Of a stretch of DNA of 64,000 bases, positions 22,565-36,014 are shown piece after piece. The translations under genes and the position numbers were made by a program. Location: assembly GCA_023014365.1 (NCBI GenBank), contig JAEBUN010000013.1, positions 1 through 64,000 on the forward strand. Direction: 5' to 3'. The stretch comes from Lepiota brunneoincarnata (Eukaryota > Basidiomycota > Agaricomycetes > Agaricales > Agaricaceae). Numbering within the stretch: the first letter of the stretch is position 1; each line of letters opens with the position of its first letter. The notes below the pieces were generated by a model. The model was not told where the DNA came from, did not search any database, and saw only the letters and a list, made by a program, of their open reading frames with translations.

Positions 22565-24824
22565 AAACGTTATGATGATTTATTCTTTTTTTTGTCGGCA
22601 ACTCTGGCCAATGGTGAGCATGTACTGTATGTGAGGCGTTTAAAGAAATTCACCTTTACAGACTTTGCCAGAGGAACCGTTTTAGGACATTGATGCAATG
22701 CCCCGAGTTCCGTCACAGCGTTCACGCCGACACGAATGAACAGGGTCCAGACGTCATACAGTTACAGCTGCCCCCGAAGGATTCCAGGGGATCCCTCCGC
22801 GCGACACTTACCTAGCCAGCGCCTGGGCATCTGGTGATGACTTTGCCGAGAAAGACGAGACACTAGCAACAAGCAACTTCAAGTGGAGCGAGAGTGTTAG
22901 ATTCGCTACCAAAACCACCGACTGGTGATGATCAGGAAAATCTCGAGCTTTTAATGACCCCCACCTCCCTTGACACGGTCAAGACAAGTTACTTGGCAAT
23001 CCCAGCTACTGCAACTTCCAAGGCATCAGGCCGCGCTCCCGTCGCTCGGCTAAACCGCAAATTGTTCATCAATTAGCTTTCACTCTTAGGCCCTTGCCAC
23101 ATAGTCGCGATGCTGGATAGAGCACCGTCCGGAAAAGAGTAGTAGAGTCGTCAATCCTAAGCAGGTGTTGGAGAACGAGAGAAGGACGACTTACGTATTG
23201 ATCAAAAAAAACTGGTTTCCTTTCAGATATGGACTGCACTCGGTCTGCAATGAGAGCCACCTCGGATAGAACGAGGTCTCGGGGGAGTAGATTCGAGGGG
23301 AGGGGTTGAAGTTGCGGGGGTCGAGACCTGGAATGACAACGATGCAATTGAACAACACTGGGACCCTATGCACAGTGCTTGTGTCTGTACACATCCCACA
23401 CTGGCCAGATTGTACATAGTCATATGGTCTACGACATTGCCATCACTGGGCGTGCTGGAGCATTTGTTCAGGACTAGGGCCTCTTCACCCTTGTCGATGC
23501 CTACTAAATTAGACGAATGCGCAAGTTGATGTGGAAACGAGACTTATCTCTGTTGGGAACCTACACTGCGTTAAACCCCCTATGGTGCTAGCAACCCAGC
23601 TGTTGCAGCCATCGGTTATTCCTGCCTTTATATATTCGACGATGGCCCAAAGTGGACCGCATATATCCACCTCCAGACGCGTCCACTATAGAGGCCGTGA
23701 AAGGAGGAACTGCAGCCGTGATACCCCTACCAACCCACGCCCTAGCCCAGCAAATCCATCTCGCCAGGAGCCTCCTTCCGCCACGGAGGTGACATATACA
23801 CGGCGGTGGGGTCCCGTGTGCGGGACTCCCGGTCAACTTCTCGGAGACGCAGCTTTGTCGAGGACGTCCTATGGAAAGAGAATCTGGTCAGCAGACATCA
23901 TCGGTGCCACTGAAGGGGTCTAGCAGAAGAAGAACTGGAACCTGAAGCTCTCAGAGAGATCTGCCGTGCATACTCAAACTACCCAACCAGTTGTCAGAGT
24001 GCCAGGCCAATGCTGTACAAGCAGGAGGGCAAGGCGTCAGTGTCGGAGAATTTGAGGTGGAGAACTGACCAGACGGGTGGGGCATTTGACACGTATCGGG
24101 GGAGGTTGGGGGCAAGTGGGGTGGGCGGTGAAGCTAGGTGAGGAGGCGAGAAGCTGATGACGACAGAGATGCTGTAGAACGTGTAGAAAATTGCTCAGGC
24201 CGGAGAGGGAGAGTGGAGGGGTGTGGGGGGGGATGGGTGTGTTACCATTGTTGGCTCCCGTGGCCCCGTGAAAATTCACCTAGTGTGTTAAGGACAGTGG
24301 TCACACCGTCTAGTGCCCGGCGGTGTCCCTGAATATATTCTGTGACACGAACAATGACACGGGGAAATGGCGATGGCGGGTCAATGGTAGAACCTTGCGC
24401 TTGACTTCGAATATCGGAAAAGCGACCGGGCAGGGAGTTCACAAGGACTATTCCCCGTGCCCTGACCATCTGTTTGACCATAGGCGTGCACAACATTGGG
24501 CATGAAAATAATCGGCGGCCGGCATGTCCCTGACATCCGCGTCCAGCGGCCATGGCGCGCAGCCGAGGTAATCCTCGGCCTCCAGTCCGTGTCCCGATGT
24601 TATTTGGCTCTTTGAACCCTTTAGTTTGTATGTTTGTACGTTCCCAACTGTCCATTCATCTATTATATGGCTTCTATTTGGTTACGCTCACTCACTGTTT
24701 GGGAAGGCTGTGTAAATGCGCCGCTATACAAATTTTTGACTTCAATGGGCTGAGACCAAAAAATGTGGGTTGAATAATAAGTCGTCCCGGTGCCATTGTG
24801 CTCGGGCAGAACAATCGATGTCCA
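22565..24824. other. No recognised gene
   Basis: About 2.3 kb of scattered short ORFs on both strands. A minus-strand stretch at 23069-23430 has some coding flavour (proline-rich, with a possible 38-bp intron) but no motif and no consistent frame. Confidence 0.4.
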
Positions 24825-25567
24825 ATGTCGTTAAAGCCACGCTCGAACATGAGCATAAGTCCCACCTACAATTACCTCCTACCTGACCTGTCGCCTACCA
24901 TGCCCTCCGCGATTGAGAGATCCGACCCATGGCAGCCATCCCGTCCCACGAACCCCCAGAACCCCTTCTCCCATATCCTACCATCCTACCCACTAACAAC
25001 ACAGGGGGAAGGCTACCCACCCCCTAATCCCGAACCGCCCTCGGGGTACCGGCATCGTCCTGACCTTAAGAATATTCTAAACCCCCTGCCAACCACGATC
25101 GACCGACCTGCCACCAACCCCCTCCCCAGCCCTAATCCCCTGCCCTCCATCTCCACCATCCCCCGTGTGCCAGTTCGGCACCTAACTGAACTGGAGCTCA
25201 GTGAATTGGACTATAAGTCCTTCCTGAGGCTGGCACGTGTAAGTTTTGCAAGCTGTATGAGTCTTTTGTATGGCGGTGCTAACTTCCCATTGAGCAGGCG
25301 AGGAATATCATTGCAAGGTCTAAAAGGCGATACATTCTCCACCAGAGGTTCTTGGGAAAGTATTCAGATGGAGTCCCTATTTACGCAGGTGAGGATTTTG
25401 GTGAGGTCGTGCAAGGAACATCAGGTTAGTGATCTGACCAATATTACACATCTTGTTGCTAACACTTCATTTCATCTGCAGGGAGTCCACACCCCCATTA
25501 CCATCAGCCTCAGGCTGGTGGACTGCAGCGAACTCAACGGCACCTGCGATCGGGACGACCATATTAG
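24825..25567 (+). CDS. Hypothetical proline-rich protein, three exons
   Basis: Function unknown. The ATG at 24825 (MSLKPRSNMSI) opens a long proline- and asparagine-rich N-terminal part that looks disordered. It is followed by a compact basic segment, LELSELDYKSFLRLARARNIIARSKRRY in pieces across the first splice, then KYSDGVPIYAGEDFGEVVQ. Two introns fit well: 25239-25297 (59 bp) and 25425-25481 (57 bp), both with GCTAAC branch sites near the acceptor. The last exon is His/Gln/Arg-rich and ends at a TAG at 25565-25567, giving about 208 aa. No signal peptide or membrane segment is seen. Support is the intron pair and the continuous frame, not homology. Confidence 0.5.
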
Positions 25568-27801
25568 TGAAGGACCTGGCGCTGGCGCCAAGCCATCATG
25601 ATTGATCGATAGAGTGTAAGCTTTGAGCCACAGTAGATTTTGTTCCAGTATTGTTTATATGTATCATAGTATTTCTGTTGATATTTTTGTATCATTGAAG
25701 GATGGTAACTGGGGTGTTGGGGCTTCTACCCAGATTCTGTGGATAGTATAGTGATATAGATGTAAAACAAGCGATTTAAATAAAGCCGCTCAACGCGTGG
25801 ACTTGAGACGATGTGAGATGACAATGGGACGTAGACTGAACGAATTCCGATAGCTGAGGTGTCGAGGTGAGGCGAAACAAAACAAAACGAAGCGAAATAG
25901 AAAGAAAGAGAGAGAGAGACTTCAAATGTGTGTTAGAATTGCTGTTAGCTGAAGTCCCTACTGAATACATACAGAATGTCCTATAAGTCCATCATATTCT
26001 ACAGGCAGTGTTCTTTATTCATTGCCGAGGGGTAGAGAACGGAGAGACGAGTCAGGATGGAGAGAATATTGTTGATCCGGGGTATTTTGATCCGAACCTA
26101 GATATTTCCCTTTTGGGAAACTAGTCGTACTGATATTGTCGAGGTTCTTCCCAGATCATTATGGAGGAGGTGGTTTGCTCGGTTTCCGTGGGCAGCCGGG
26201 TGACCACCTCTACATCATATACTTAGCAGTTGCAATGCTCATAGTGGTCAAAGGCATTAATCAATATTAATCAATGACGCGGGTCCTGGCACATCTTGCT
26301 GTCAGTCGTTGCTGCATTATGCAAAAAAGTATTCATTTCTTAAGCACACGCTCCTGATCAGAATATTGACTTGAAGTTAAGCGATTTAATGGGTTTCGCC
26401 TATTGACAGGGAAAGGCAAACGGTCAGTTCAGAGTTGTAACCCTGAACGGGCGGGGCGGGTAAAACAAACTTAAAGCGAGTATAGTAGCTTACTGCCGTA
26501 ACGACCCATCGTAACCCTTTGTGAGTGGTAGAGGATGTCCTGCCTCCACTACCGTTGGGGAATACTTACACAAATAGTTCGAAACAGTGTCTCGTCCCAT
26601 ACCTATTGCGTTGCCCAGCTTTACTCACTGTGTTCAACCTAGGTTAAACATTTACGAATTAGACTAAACTCGTATGGTGACTAGATAAATCCTGATAAAC
26701 CCCTGTACTGGTGCAGGGATCAGATAAGGCCGGTAGCTCTCGATCTGACGATTTCTCGTGATGCGAGAGATATTGGAGAACCATTGAATAGCCTATAGCT
26801 CATATACAGCTTTTTCACGTGGTTCTTCGCGCACAGAGCATGGGGAGATGCATTTGAATTGTTGTTCCTCGTTGGGCGCCAATGGATAAACGAGCTCAGA
26901 GTGGGAAACTCAATTGAGAGCGGTCCAAGGCCGTCAGGGCGTCACAATCCTCCATGCTCAGAAATCCCCCATCAAGTTTGCCTCTCGTGCTGGCCAATCA
27001 CCTCTATATTGTATTGTAGGGATGTCCTCTCAGCGACATGAGGACATCGTGATCATCTAGAGTATTTTGGCTCTCCTTTATCTCGCTCTTTATCTTACAC
27101 CTCATTATTACTCTCTTACACTCTTTTACGCAGAAACTTTAGTTCCGAGACTCGTAGAAATTCGGACACGTGGAGGCATAAAACATATGCCACATAGCTA
27201 GTGAAATACACGTCTTTACCCCCGAAAGCAGTCTTACAGTATATCTGGAAACGCAGCTTTCTCCTGGTCGTGGGACATACTTGGCGGTTATCTAAATAGA
27301 GGCAGCGTAAACAAGTCTTGGGCCGACACCGACTTTCCGTTATCGAAATCTCTCTAGCCACCTTCGGGATCTCAGCGGAGTGATGCGGCAATGACATCCT
27401 TTCGGTACATGTGGATGGCACCTAACACCTGCTGATTTGATCAGTGAAGTTGCACAGATGATCGTGCAACCAACCTGGAGGTAAGGAGAAAGAGAAATCC
27501 GCTGGTAAATTATAAAAAGTGGAGAGAGTACATAGCCACCCGCACCTTATCGTTCTCCATGCTCTCAAGCTTGCTTGCCTTTGCCATCGCAACTTTGTTT
27601 TATTGCGGTCCGCGGTTGCGGTATGTGCATCTTGACGGGGAGTCACCAGTCCCTTTGGCTAATGACCTTGCACACTCCGCCAGTGGTGCCCCATACCCTT
27701 GTGCAAAACTGGAAATAAATTCCCATGGAATAGCGCGCAGGGCTTACAAACTTTGATGCCATGTTATCGTTCAACAGCCTTGCTTCCTATCCACCGAGAC
27801 G
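25568..27801. other. No recognised gene
   Basis: About 2.2 kb without supported genes. It contains a purine-rich GA tract at about 25870-25920. Small ORFs at 27116-27421 (minus) and 27559-27756 (plus) have no motif. Confidence 0.4.
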
Positions 27802-28888
27802 ATGGGTAACAGTGCTTCCACGGCTGCTGGTGCTCAAGCACCTGCATCCGACAGGTATCAATCGAGTACTCTTCCAGACTCTTTCTTCCGAAATATTCCA
27901 CCCCGAGAACAACCACCCCCACCCCCATATACAAGACACTCATCTATCAGCTACGCTGATGGTATGTCGCCCGACAACTTCTAGAACTTCGCTTAATGTT
28001 TTGTATCCAACAGTTGCAAATAGAACCAAGATTGTTTTCAGGAGCTCTGATGACGAATTCTTCTCGCTGAATCGAAAAGATGTTGAAGCCCATACGGGCG
28101 CTTTGATACCGCCAAACTGGACCCCTCAGAACATGATTACCCTACCAGAGACATCGGCCACGCTGAAGATTCTATTTCAATTTATCGGTGCACACAAACA
28201 CCCAAGCTGCTAAATGAGAAGTTTGAGTTCTTGGCTGAGGTAGCGAGAAGCGGCGGAGGCATACAAGGTCTTCAGCGCCATGAACACCTGTTCGGAGAGG
28301 ATGCGGTAAGCTTTCATCGAGTCGCTTTTCAAGTGAACCACTCCTAACTAAGACCTTTAGAGCATTCGGGGATCGCCACCCAAAACTTGTCCTGCTCTAC
28401 GCTGCCCACAATGACTACCCGCATATATTCGATGAAACAGCTCCTCGCGTTATTACAAGTGAGAACCTCGAGTACTTCACCCCTCTCCTCCCCGACCACC
28501 TTCGCCTCCCTTGGGTGAGCATCTAATATCGCTTTCTCCTTTCGACCCATATGTATTGGTTCGCCCATTCCAGCTGCGTTATCATGCCAGATGGTCCAAG
28601 GCATTGACTAAAATAACTCAATACTCGTCAATACCATCAGACGCATGGGCCTCATCGAAATGCTGGCGATATTTCGGCCAGAGTGTCTTCCATGCCTTAG
28701 GGGCGGGCGTCGAGTCTCTTGGAAATCTTTCGTGGATTTTTGGAGAACGGGTTGACTGGCATATCGATAGGTGCAAGAAATGCGAAGAGCTACGTAACCA
28801 GTGGAGAACTTCTGCGGAATCGACAGTGGAAGAAGTGGGGGTCTTTAGTGAGACTTGCATGACGGATGAACACTTTGAGAAACGGTAA
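27802..28888 (+). CDS. BTB/POZ-like domain protein, basidiomycete family, frameshifted
   Basis: A member of a large Agaricomycete family with a BTB-like fold; the role is unknown, possibly an adaptor. The start MGNSAS has Gly2 and Ser6, a typical N-myristoylation signal. Introns: 27962-28013, 28306-28360 and 28515-28573, all in phase with the family pattern. The BTB-like part reads IVFRSSDDEFFSLNRKDVEAHTGAL and LPETSATLKILFQFI. The later part reads LVLLYAAHNDYPHIFDETAP, LRYHARWSKALTKITQYSSIP and a Cys/Trp-rich C-terminus ending FEKR. Within 28201-28250 three single bases appear to be missing (a C in the run 28201-28203, then two Gs near 28244-28250); the first creates an early TAA. Net loss is three bases, so the frame recovers. 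Pseudogene or assembly error. Confidence 0.75.
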
Positions 28889-31249
28889 AGCAAGCTACGG
28901 TCATGTATGTCTTTGTATTTTTTTTTAATTTTTATTTTGGCAATGTTGTAAAACATTTCTTGGTGAAATTGATATCAACGTGAAAGAATTGATGCCATCG
29001 AAGAATCAACCAGTCAGATTGACAGACTGTCAAAGGCCCCTCCGCGCAGGGGTTAGACTCAGTTGAGCATACTCGATGTAATCCTGGATATAGAATCAGG
29101 GGAGGGAAGGCAATGGTGATAAGAGCGATCAGCCCTCCAAGGAAGAGACGCGAGGCGAGGACGATGTCGCTGATCGATCAATAGGCGTAACGCAGAGTGC
29201 GGCTGCCCCCGAAGTCGCCTTTGTCGTATGGACCTGGCCTTGGGTACGCATTACCGATCTGACTGTTCGGGGTAATATTAAGCTTCTGTCTGGGCCGGGT
29301 TCTGAGCATCTAGTTAAGGAGAGTATAACCACGGTCAACCAACATGTAGAAGAAGCCGGAGAAGGTCGTTGGCATGATTCCAGAACCACCTGAAGCTCTT
29401 TCTGTGAGTGTGGGCGCACGCAAATGACGTGTTATATTCACCTAAGCCACTATCTAAAGTTGATCCATCGAGTGAACGTCTTGTTTTCCGCTCTCCAGGA
29501 ACTCGGATTGATTCTGGATCAATATTTTGTAAACCGGTTCGGGCCACGAGCAGCGAAGTTGAATGACATGGCATTGCATTCGTACTGTGGGTCCTCTTAT
29601 CCATCTATTAGCTACACGTCTTCTGCAGGAATTATCATAAAAGACAAAGAATAGAGCAGCAAATTCCAAATCCTGGGGTGTGCTGGCATTGTGCAGTCTC
29701 ACAGTAACTGTTTAACTGGCGACCACAGACCTTCCTCCTCCGCTATTTGCCGCATACACAATGGATTAGGACGCATCATTCTGTCCAAACAGTATGAACA
29801 TCCCGGGCGCACGAGCGGGCCCCATGCCCGAGAGTTCCCTGAGTTGCAAGTTGTTGGGGTGGCGGGGGGCTACTACTTATCACATTGACGGATTGAGAAT
29901 AACGGAAGCACTGCATATAAGGTTCTCTGTCATGGTGGCGGTCCCTTCTAGAGAAACTGTGAAACCCGCACTTTGAGGTATAATAATACGCCTAGCGTTT
30001 CTCCTGACGGAATTGGCCTATGGCGACTGGGATTTCGTGTGAAGAGCTGGAGGGGCACGAGGTGGTCGAGGTCTCCTCGTTGGAATGCTGAGCTTATTTA
30101 AGAGCTTGACAGCACAATCTTGACTATCCTACATACCTCTATTTCGTTAAACACCCGCCCCAGACGCACAACGCTGAACAACTCCACTTCTTCGGGCTTA
30201 TTATTATTGCCACCGGCACCACTATGATGAGGGTGGTGGATAGCGCTAGTGCAGTCACCATAATTAGAAAGAGTTTTCTCGCAGTCAAGTACAGACTGCT
30301 CCTGTTGCCTAATCGCCGTAGCCATCTCGGGTGATTGGGGCTTCCGGATCAAGGTCTACTTCTTTGATGAAACCTCCATTCAAGTTCAAGTATCCTTGGA
30401 TGCAGATTGAACGGAACCGGTCCATGTTTGGACTGATATCTGGGATGGGGAGGGGTGGTTTGCTGACGTTCCCGGGGGGTTGTAACGAAAGAGATTGAGC
30501 GACGGGGTTAACGTAGATACCAGTGAACGTGTCTGTGCTCCTTATTGCACTGGAGCGGGCTGTGAAAACATAATGGCAGCTGAAGACTCCGGAAGGTTGC
30601 CAACCTTTGGAGAGCCGGTAAGTATAGCACTGGGTGATCCTTTAGATAGTGAAACTCGCGCAGTGGATATTGTATGGTGGGGATCACACTCTCATAAGCT
30701 GGTGCTGAAGGCCCAACTTGGTGAAATAGGGATGATAGGTGACCCTTTGGAGCCAAGAGGCCCGAAGCCGAGCTCGGGATCTGTGGCGAGGGGAAAAAAA
30801 GGCAGATAATGGGGATTCACGTATCCGGAGGGCTACATCATTATGAGTGAGTACCTGGATTCCTAAAGTCCTCTATCCTAAACGATATGAAGCTAGAACT
30901 AAGGTGTTCTTACCTTCGGTACTCAGCAACTTATCGAGGGCCGGCCCGGCGAATGACACGTTATTAGTCCACTTCTTACTGTCAGAGGGAAGGTAGTGAT
31001 GTGTCACGTTCGCAGTTCACAGGTTGAGTGCATGAGCAATTGTGATGAAAGGAAAAAACATCGCTATCATAGGTGATCGACGCAATTTGTGCGATGAGTG
31101 GCTGTGGAATAATTATGTTTTCCTGCATCTGGTATCCATAATTCACACCTTCCATCACTTCCAACTGTAAGATGAGTCCCGTTCGTCCAGCTATTTGCTA
31201 CCTATCCAACGAAACGGAGCTACTAGTGGTGTGGAGCCACCCCAGGTCA
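28889..31249. other. No supported gene; possible remains of a membrane protein
   Basis: No complete model. On the minus strand, 29060-29420 reads in one frame (with a TAG and a TGA) as NITPNSQIGNAYPRPGPYDK-like sequence followed by a hydrophobic helix, LIALITIAFPPLILYP. It may be a relic of a membrane protein. Other ORFs at 29454-29702, 30098-30352 and 30508-30756 have no motifs. Confidence 0.3.
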
Positions 31250-31641
31250 GCAACTTGTATCTTCCCTGTGGATAACCAGAATCTGGCCCGGTGTGGGTGC
31301 ACTCGGCCCCAATAGCCCAAGGACCATCAGGAGCAGCATGGCCAGCGAAGCGAGCCTGTACCAAGCCGTTTCGGTCTGATCGAGGGGCTCAGTCGTGGTT
31401 TGGGGTACCCTGTCTGTGGGACCCCGCAACGATGAGATTGGGCCATGCACTCGGTAATGAAGACGGATAGAGCAATATTCTTCGCAATCAGTCCTCCAAT
31501 CCCGTGCCTTACAACAGAGGTCGTGGCTACTGCAGATTTTGCCTCAGACGAAGGAAGAGGGTGGAGACTGAGGTTGTTGAGTGGGAATGGTTTGATTAGG
31601 GTTAAGAGTGCCAGCACGCAGGAGCTGACTTCGAGAACCAT
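31250..31641 (-). pseudogene. N-terminal fragment related to the tandem membrane-protein family
   Basis: The minus-strand reading contains a first hydrophobic segment, then SSEAKSAVATTSVVRHGIGGLIAKNIALSVF, here quoted in two overlapping family motifs: SSEAKSAVATT and GIGGLIAKNIALSVF. After a one-base shift in a GGG run near 31404 it reads AWYRLASLAMLLLMVLGLLG. Order and spacing match the start of the genes at 39-47 kb, which have a first helix, TSTQAKAGLTVV, then YRLSFLATWVLVALGGIAPG. The stretch between the second helix and this last helix is shortened, and no convincing continuation is visible below 31250. I read it as a distant, broken relative of that family. Confidence 0.4.
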
Positions 31642-32015
31642 AAAGATAAATGCGGGGGATGAAAGCGGGTTTTATGCGCGCTAGAGTGGACTGGCGTGAT
31701 TTTTCTGGCTCCGTCGAGCGAAGGGAAGGGCTCCTTCGGTAACGCTAGGGATAGGCGCAGCATCACTTTGATTGATATTCCATGACACCCAGATATGCAG
31801 GTGGGAGCAAGACTACAATTGGCATTGGTCCCCTGGAAACGGTTCCATATTCATGATAGTCATAATCATCGAGCTCATAATCCTGGCTTGGATCGTGCAA
31901 GTGTATAATGCATGTCACGTGGTCGATCTTGACCCACGTGCCAAGCACGTTTTCCCGAGATTTAAGCATTCGCTAAGCGCTTGTCGGAGCTGCTCGCTCA
32001 TTCAAGTTCTCAACG
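31642..32015. other. 5' flank of the M28 protease gene
   Basis: No gene recognised. It is bounded by the fragment on the left and the protease start on the right. Confidence 0.4.
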
Positions 32016-35000
32016 ATGAGGTTGGGCATTCTCGCGTTCAGCAAGGGCCCAGTCACATTTCTCGCTGTTCTCACATATCTCGTAATCTCCTTACTGGTCT
32101 CCTGGACTGACAATCTCCCTGGCGTTCCCAAGGACCAGAAAGGCTTGAAATTGCGAGACGCTTATAATGATTTGCACCACGTACTTGCCCTTTTTCTGGT
32201 CCTCGAACCTATTCTTACTATGTGCAGATTGCGGCAAGACCCCATCCGTACAATTCTCATGCCAATGACCATGTCCGTGCTTATGTCCTGGACAAAGTTC
32301 GCTTCCATTGCTAGTGAACATCCACATGTGAAGGTTTTCGATGATCTCAGATCCAACGGCTCTTGGGCCTCGGCAGATTATGGTGTCTATTTCGAAGGCA
32401 CCAATATTCTGGTCAAGATAGATGGCACGGAGCCCCAGTACCGCGAAAGAGGCGGCGTTCTCTTCTCCGCCCATTATGACTCTGTATCGACTGCACCTGG
32501 TGCAACAGACGATGGCATGGGTGTCGTTACTCTACTCCAGCTTATTGAATACTGTGCCCGCAACCGTTTCGAGCGCACCGCCGTTTTCAACATCAATAAC
32601 GGTGAAGAGGATTGGCTTAATGGCGCCCACGCGTATGTCTCTGTTCTGGAACTGTTTTATGACTTTGGGCTTACGGGGTCGTACAGCTTCCTCCAACACC
32701 CATGGTCCAGAATTCCTGATACCTTCCTTAATCTTGAAGGGGCTGCAGCGGGCGGGTGAGTGTCTTCATCCCTTTCGCTTACATGATCTCAGTGTGTTCC
32801 AGTCGCCCTCTCTTGTTTCGTGCCACGTCGTCTGCCGTTTTGCGCGCATTTCGAAGCAAACACGTGCCCCACCCTCACGCAAATGTGCTATCTGCCGATG
32901 CCTTCAGGCGTGGCGTCATCCGCTCTGGGACCGACTATTCGGTTTATACAGATGCCGCTCAAATGCAAGGTCTTGATCTCGCATTCTACAAGGGTCGTAG
33001 CAAGTACCACACGAAATACGATGCCGTGCCCTATACCGATGGTCAGGAGAAGAGTCTGTGGTCCATGATGGAGGCGGCTAGGGGAGCAGGGAGTGCACTA
33101 TTAAACGACTCCAAGACGCACGATCCTGATAGATATGTTCCGGCCGTCTATTTTGATCGTGAGTTAAAATGATAACGCTGGCTTGACACTTCTACTCAAA
33201 CTACTCTTTGACAGTGTTCGCTTCCACACTCGTGCTATTTTCGTTGGACTCGTTGTATCTCTTTAACATCCTTTTCCTCGTGCTCGGCCCCATCATCCTG
33301 GCTGGCCTTCTCTTTGTGGAGGCGGTTATCAAGGCGGGACGCGTGCATCATGAACACCATGAACATCATCACCACCGGTCTCTGTTAACCCGGATATTTA
33401 CCGACTTTAGGCTCATGTGGCGATGGGCTAAGTTCTGGATTGCCATCGTGGTAACCGCCGCAGTTCAAGTTCTTCTCGTTTTCATTTTCGTGAAAACGAA
33501 TCCATTTGTAAGTTTTGTCACATCTTAATGCACTGTGTCACTGATTTTCACCCCCATTGGAGGTCATTTATTCTCACCCATATGTCGTTCTCTTCTCTCT
33601 CGCGGCCATCGCTTACGTTACCTTTACCTGGACTATTGTTTTCGACCTCCCTCCTGGCAATGATGATGACGAGGCTGAATGCTTCCGCTGAGAATCAAAA
33701 AGAGACCGTCCTACTCCAATCTTACTCACTCTCCTGGATATTGCTCCTTTTATCTACCATCGCGATCGGAAAGGCTCAAATAGGGGGCCTCTACTTCATT
33801 ACGTACTGGAGTGTGGGTTTATGGATTGCATGTGGCCTTGCATCGCTCGAGACCATCTTCGGTGTTCGCGGCACAGTTGGTAATAGATCCCGCTCACCTT
33901 CCAGAGATCGTGGAGGCGCTGGCCCCAGCGAACGGACGCCGCTCATGAGTGATCACCACCAAAACGAAGGGTATGATCAGGAACAACCAGCGCATGCAGA
34001 GAACGGAACCCGTCGTGGTAGAGCGAAGTCAGACGACGGGGAAGACGAGGACGGTGCAATAGGGTGGTGGTTATTACAGTTCCTACTCGTTATCCCCATT
34101 CCTGTCATCATGGTGATGCAGATTGGTAACATGTTTTTAGACTCATCATCTCAGACGTTGACCGATGGGAATAGCAAAGTTTCCGGTGAGTCTGTTTTGT
34201 AAAGTCGATTCAGTTTCTATGTATTGACGTTGTTGAAGTCTATGCACCCGCCTCGTTAATCGCGTTCTTCCTCGTTCTTCCCCTTGCACCTTTCAGTTTC
34301 AAACTCCACGGAAGCACCAGATGGTTCCTCCTTTTAATTTTCGTGCTCGTCACGCTCTGGGCCACGCTTTGGACATTCCCGTTCGACTCGGAGACACCGC
34401 TCAAGGTCTTCTTCCAGCAAAGTTTAGAACTCCAAGGGAGCGTAGTCTCCATGCAGTCTCGGTATTCCAACGCCACCCTCGCCGGCGCTTCGAAGCTCGC
34501 ACTCACCGATAATCCGAGCCTGGGAGTAGTCAAGAGCGCCGTTACTACGCTCATCGGGGTCCAGGAACATTTGGAAGGCGATATCATTCCCAAGCTTCCG
34601 AGCGCAAACCAGAAACGAGTCGACTGTGTCAAGAGTAGCACCAAGAAAGGCCTCCTTAGCTGCAACTGGAAAAGTGGCCCCGACATGCTCCCCCAGCCCG
34701 GTAGTGCTCCCAATTCAAGACCCCCTCCTCCCACTCCTCCCGGAGAGAAAGCAGACGTGGCCGTCGATGCTCTTCAACAATCTTTCTTCCACGCCGAGGT
34801 CACCCGTACATCATCCACCTCTGCAGTGATTGCTGTCCGAGGCAAGAACACACGCAATTGCCGAATCTATTTCGACAACCGACCGATCACCAAATATACC
34901 GTTGAAGGTTCGATGCCGGGAATGCAGCCGCCTTATGACGTTCGCCAGTCTGGCATCCACGAACTCCGTTTGTGGAGCCGGACCTGGAATAAACCCTTTG

Positions 35001-35245
35001 TCGTCAATGTCGAATGGCGGGACTATATGGGTGATCCGCTGAAAGGTCGTGTGGCATGTGAATGGGCGGAGTACGCTAGCGCGAGTGCAGGTGTACCTGG
35101 ACAGGGAGAGGATAGGAACAAGGGCGGGTTCCAGAGTGCGAAGATTCCCGCACTGGAAGAAGCACTGTCGTTCTTGCCGACTTGGGTAGCAGTTTCTAAG
35201 TCTACAGATGGCCTTGTCGAAGCATGGGAGAGGTTTGAGATCTGA
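32016..35245 (+). CDS. Vacuolar membrane protease, M28 zinc peptidase (Pff1-like)
   Basis: A multi-pass vacuolar membrane protein with an M28 aminopeptidase-type domain facing the lumen. The start at 32016 gives MRLGILAFSK and a first helix. The peptidase part has IAARPHPYNSHAND, the zinc motif AHYDSVSTAPGATDDG, NNGEED with the catalytic and zinc acidic residues, LNLEGAAAGGRP and KYHTKYD. Then come several membrane helices, a His-rich loop (VHHEHHEHHHH), more helices and a C-terminal soluble domain to FEI and the stop at 35245. Introns: 32181-32227, 32757-32802, 33159-33214, 33508-33562 and 34186-34238. Two one-base insertions break the frame: a T at about 32303-32304 just after the first intron's exon, and one base near 33680-33690. 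Otherwise it matches the family over its length (about 940 aa). Confidence 0.9.
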
Positions 35246-36014
35246 TGGTGACTCTTGTTCCTCGGTTATTTCTTTTCGTCATGTACTTGTTTTACTGACT
35301 TTCCATTGTATCACTTTCTGTCATCGTTTTCATTGGCTAGGACCTGGTTACCTTTCTTGTATCTGCTACCTGTTGAAATCTATCACGTTTTCCCATATAC
35401 CGTCCAGTTCTACCCCCGTGCAAAGCTGAGGTTACCAGGAGCCCGGGGGAACTAGGGTCTACCGGGACCCGCATACCTATAACATGAGGATCCTCATCGT
35501 CCAGACCATTTATTCTTCGTGCCCTCGTGGCATACCAGCTTATAACCTGAACAGTTGGGTTCCACTGAGCGAATGAGTCCCTTCGGCACGACGTCCTCTC
35601 CCCCCTCCATTTGCTGCTATACAGCAACCCTACCTCGGCCCCGTCATGTAATCACGTCAGTCGTGGAGAGTGCATTAACAGTGGCATCACTTATTATTGT
35701 GCAAAAAACTCGACTTATTGTCGTGTTAACTCAACCCTCTGGCCTCCAAGGTGCACACCCTCTATATCAGATACTCGGGAATACGTCCTCCAACCCGTTA
35801 CTGACTGACTGGCTAGCCCAAACAGTTTCATCTGCAGCCATAAATCAGCCTCAGGCAAATTGTGCCCTCGGTGGCCAATTCGCAAAAAAATATCACCGAG
35901 TAGTTGTACAAATTGTTGCAGGACTACAAAAGATGTTCACACGACATACAGGTTGAAAGGTATCACCACAGCCAGGTTTACGAAGGCAACGCCTAGCGCT
36001 TCGGCCAAATTCAG
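35246..36014. other. Intergenic, convergent gene ends
   Basis: The 3' flanks of the protease (plus strand) and of the unknown conserved gene (minus strand) meet here. No gene is seen. Confidence 0.5.

Noticed and set aside
23069..23430. Possible minus-strand gene with a 38-bp intron
   Set aside because: The intron is shorter than any other here, no motif is recognisable and frames do not join into a protein.
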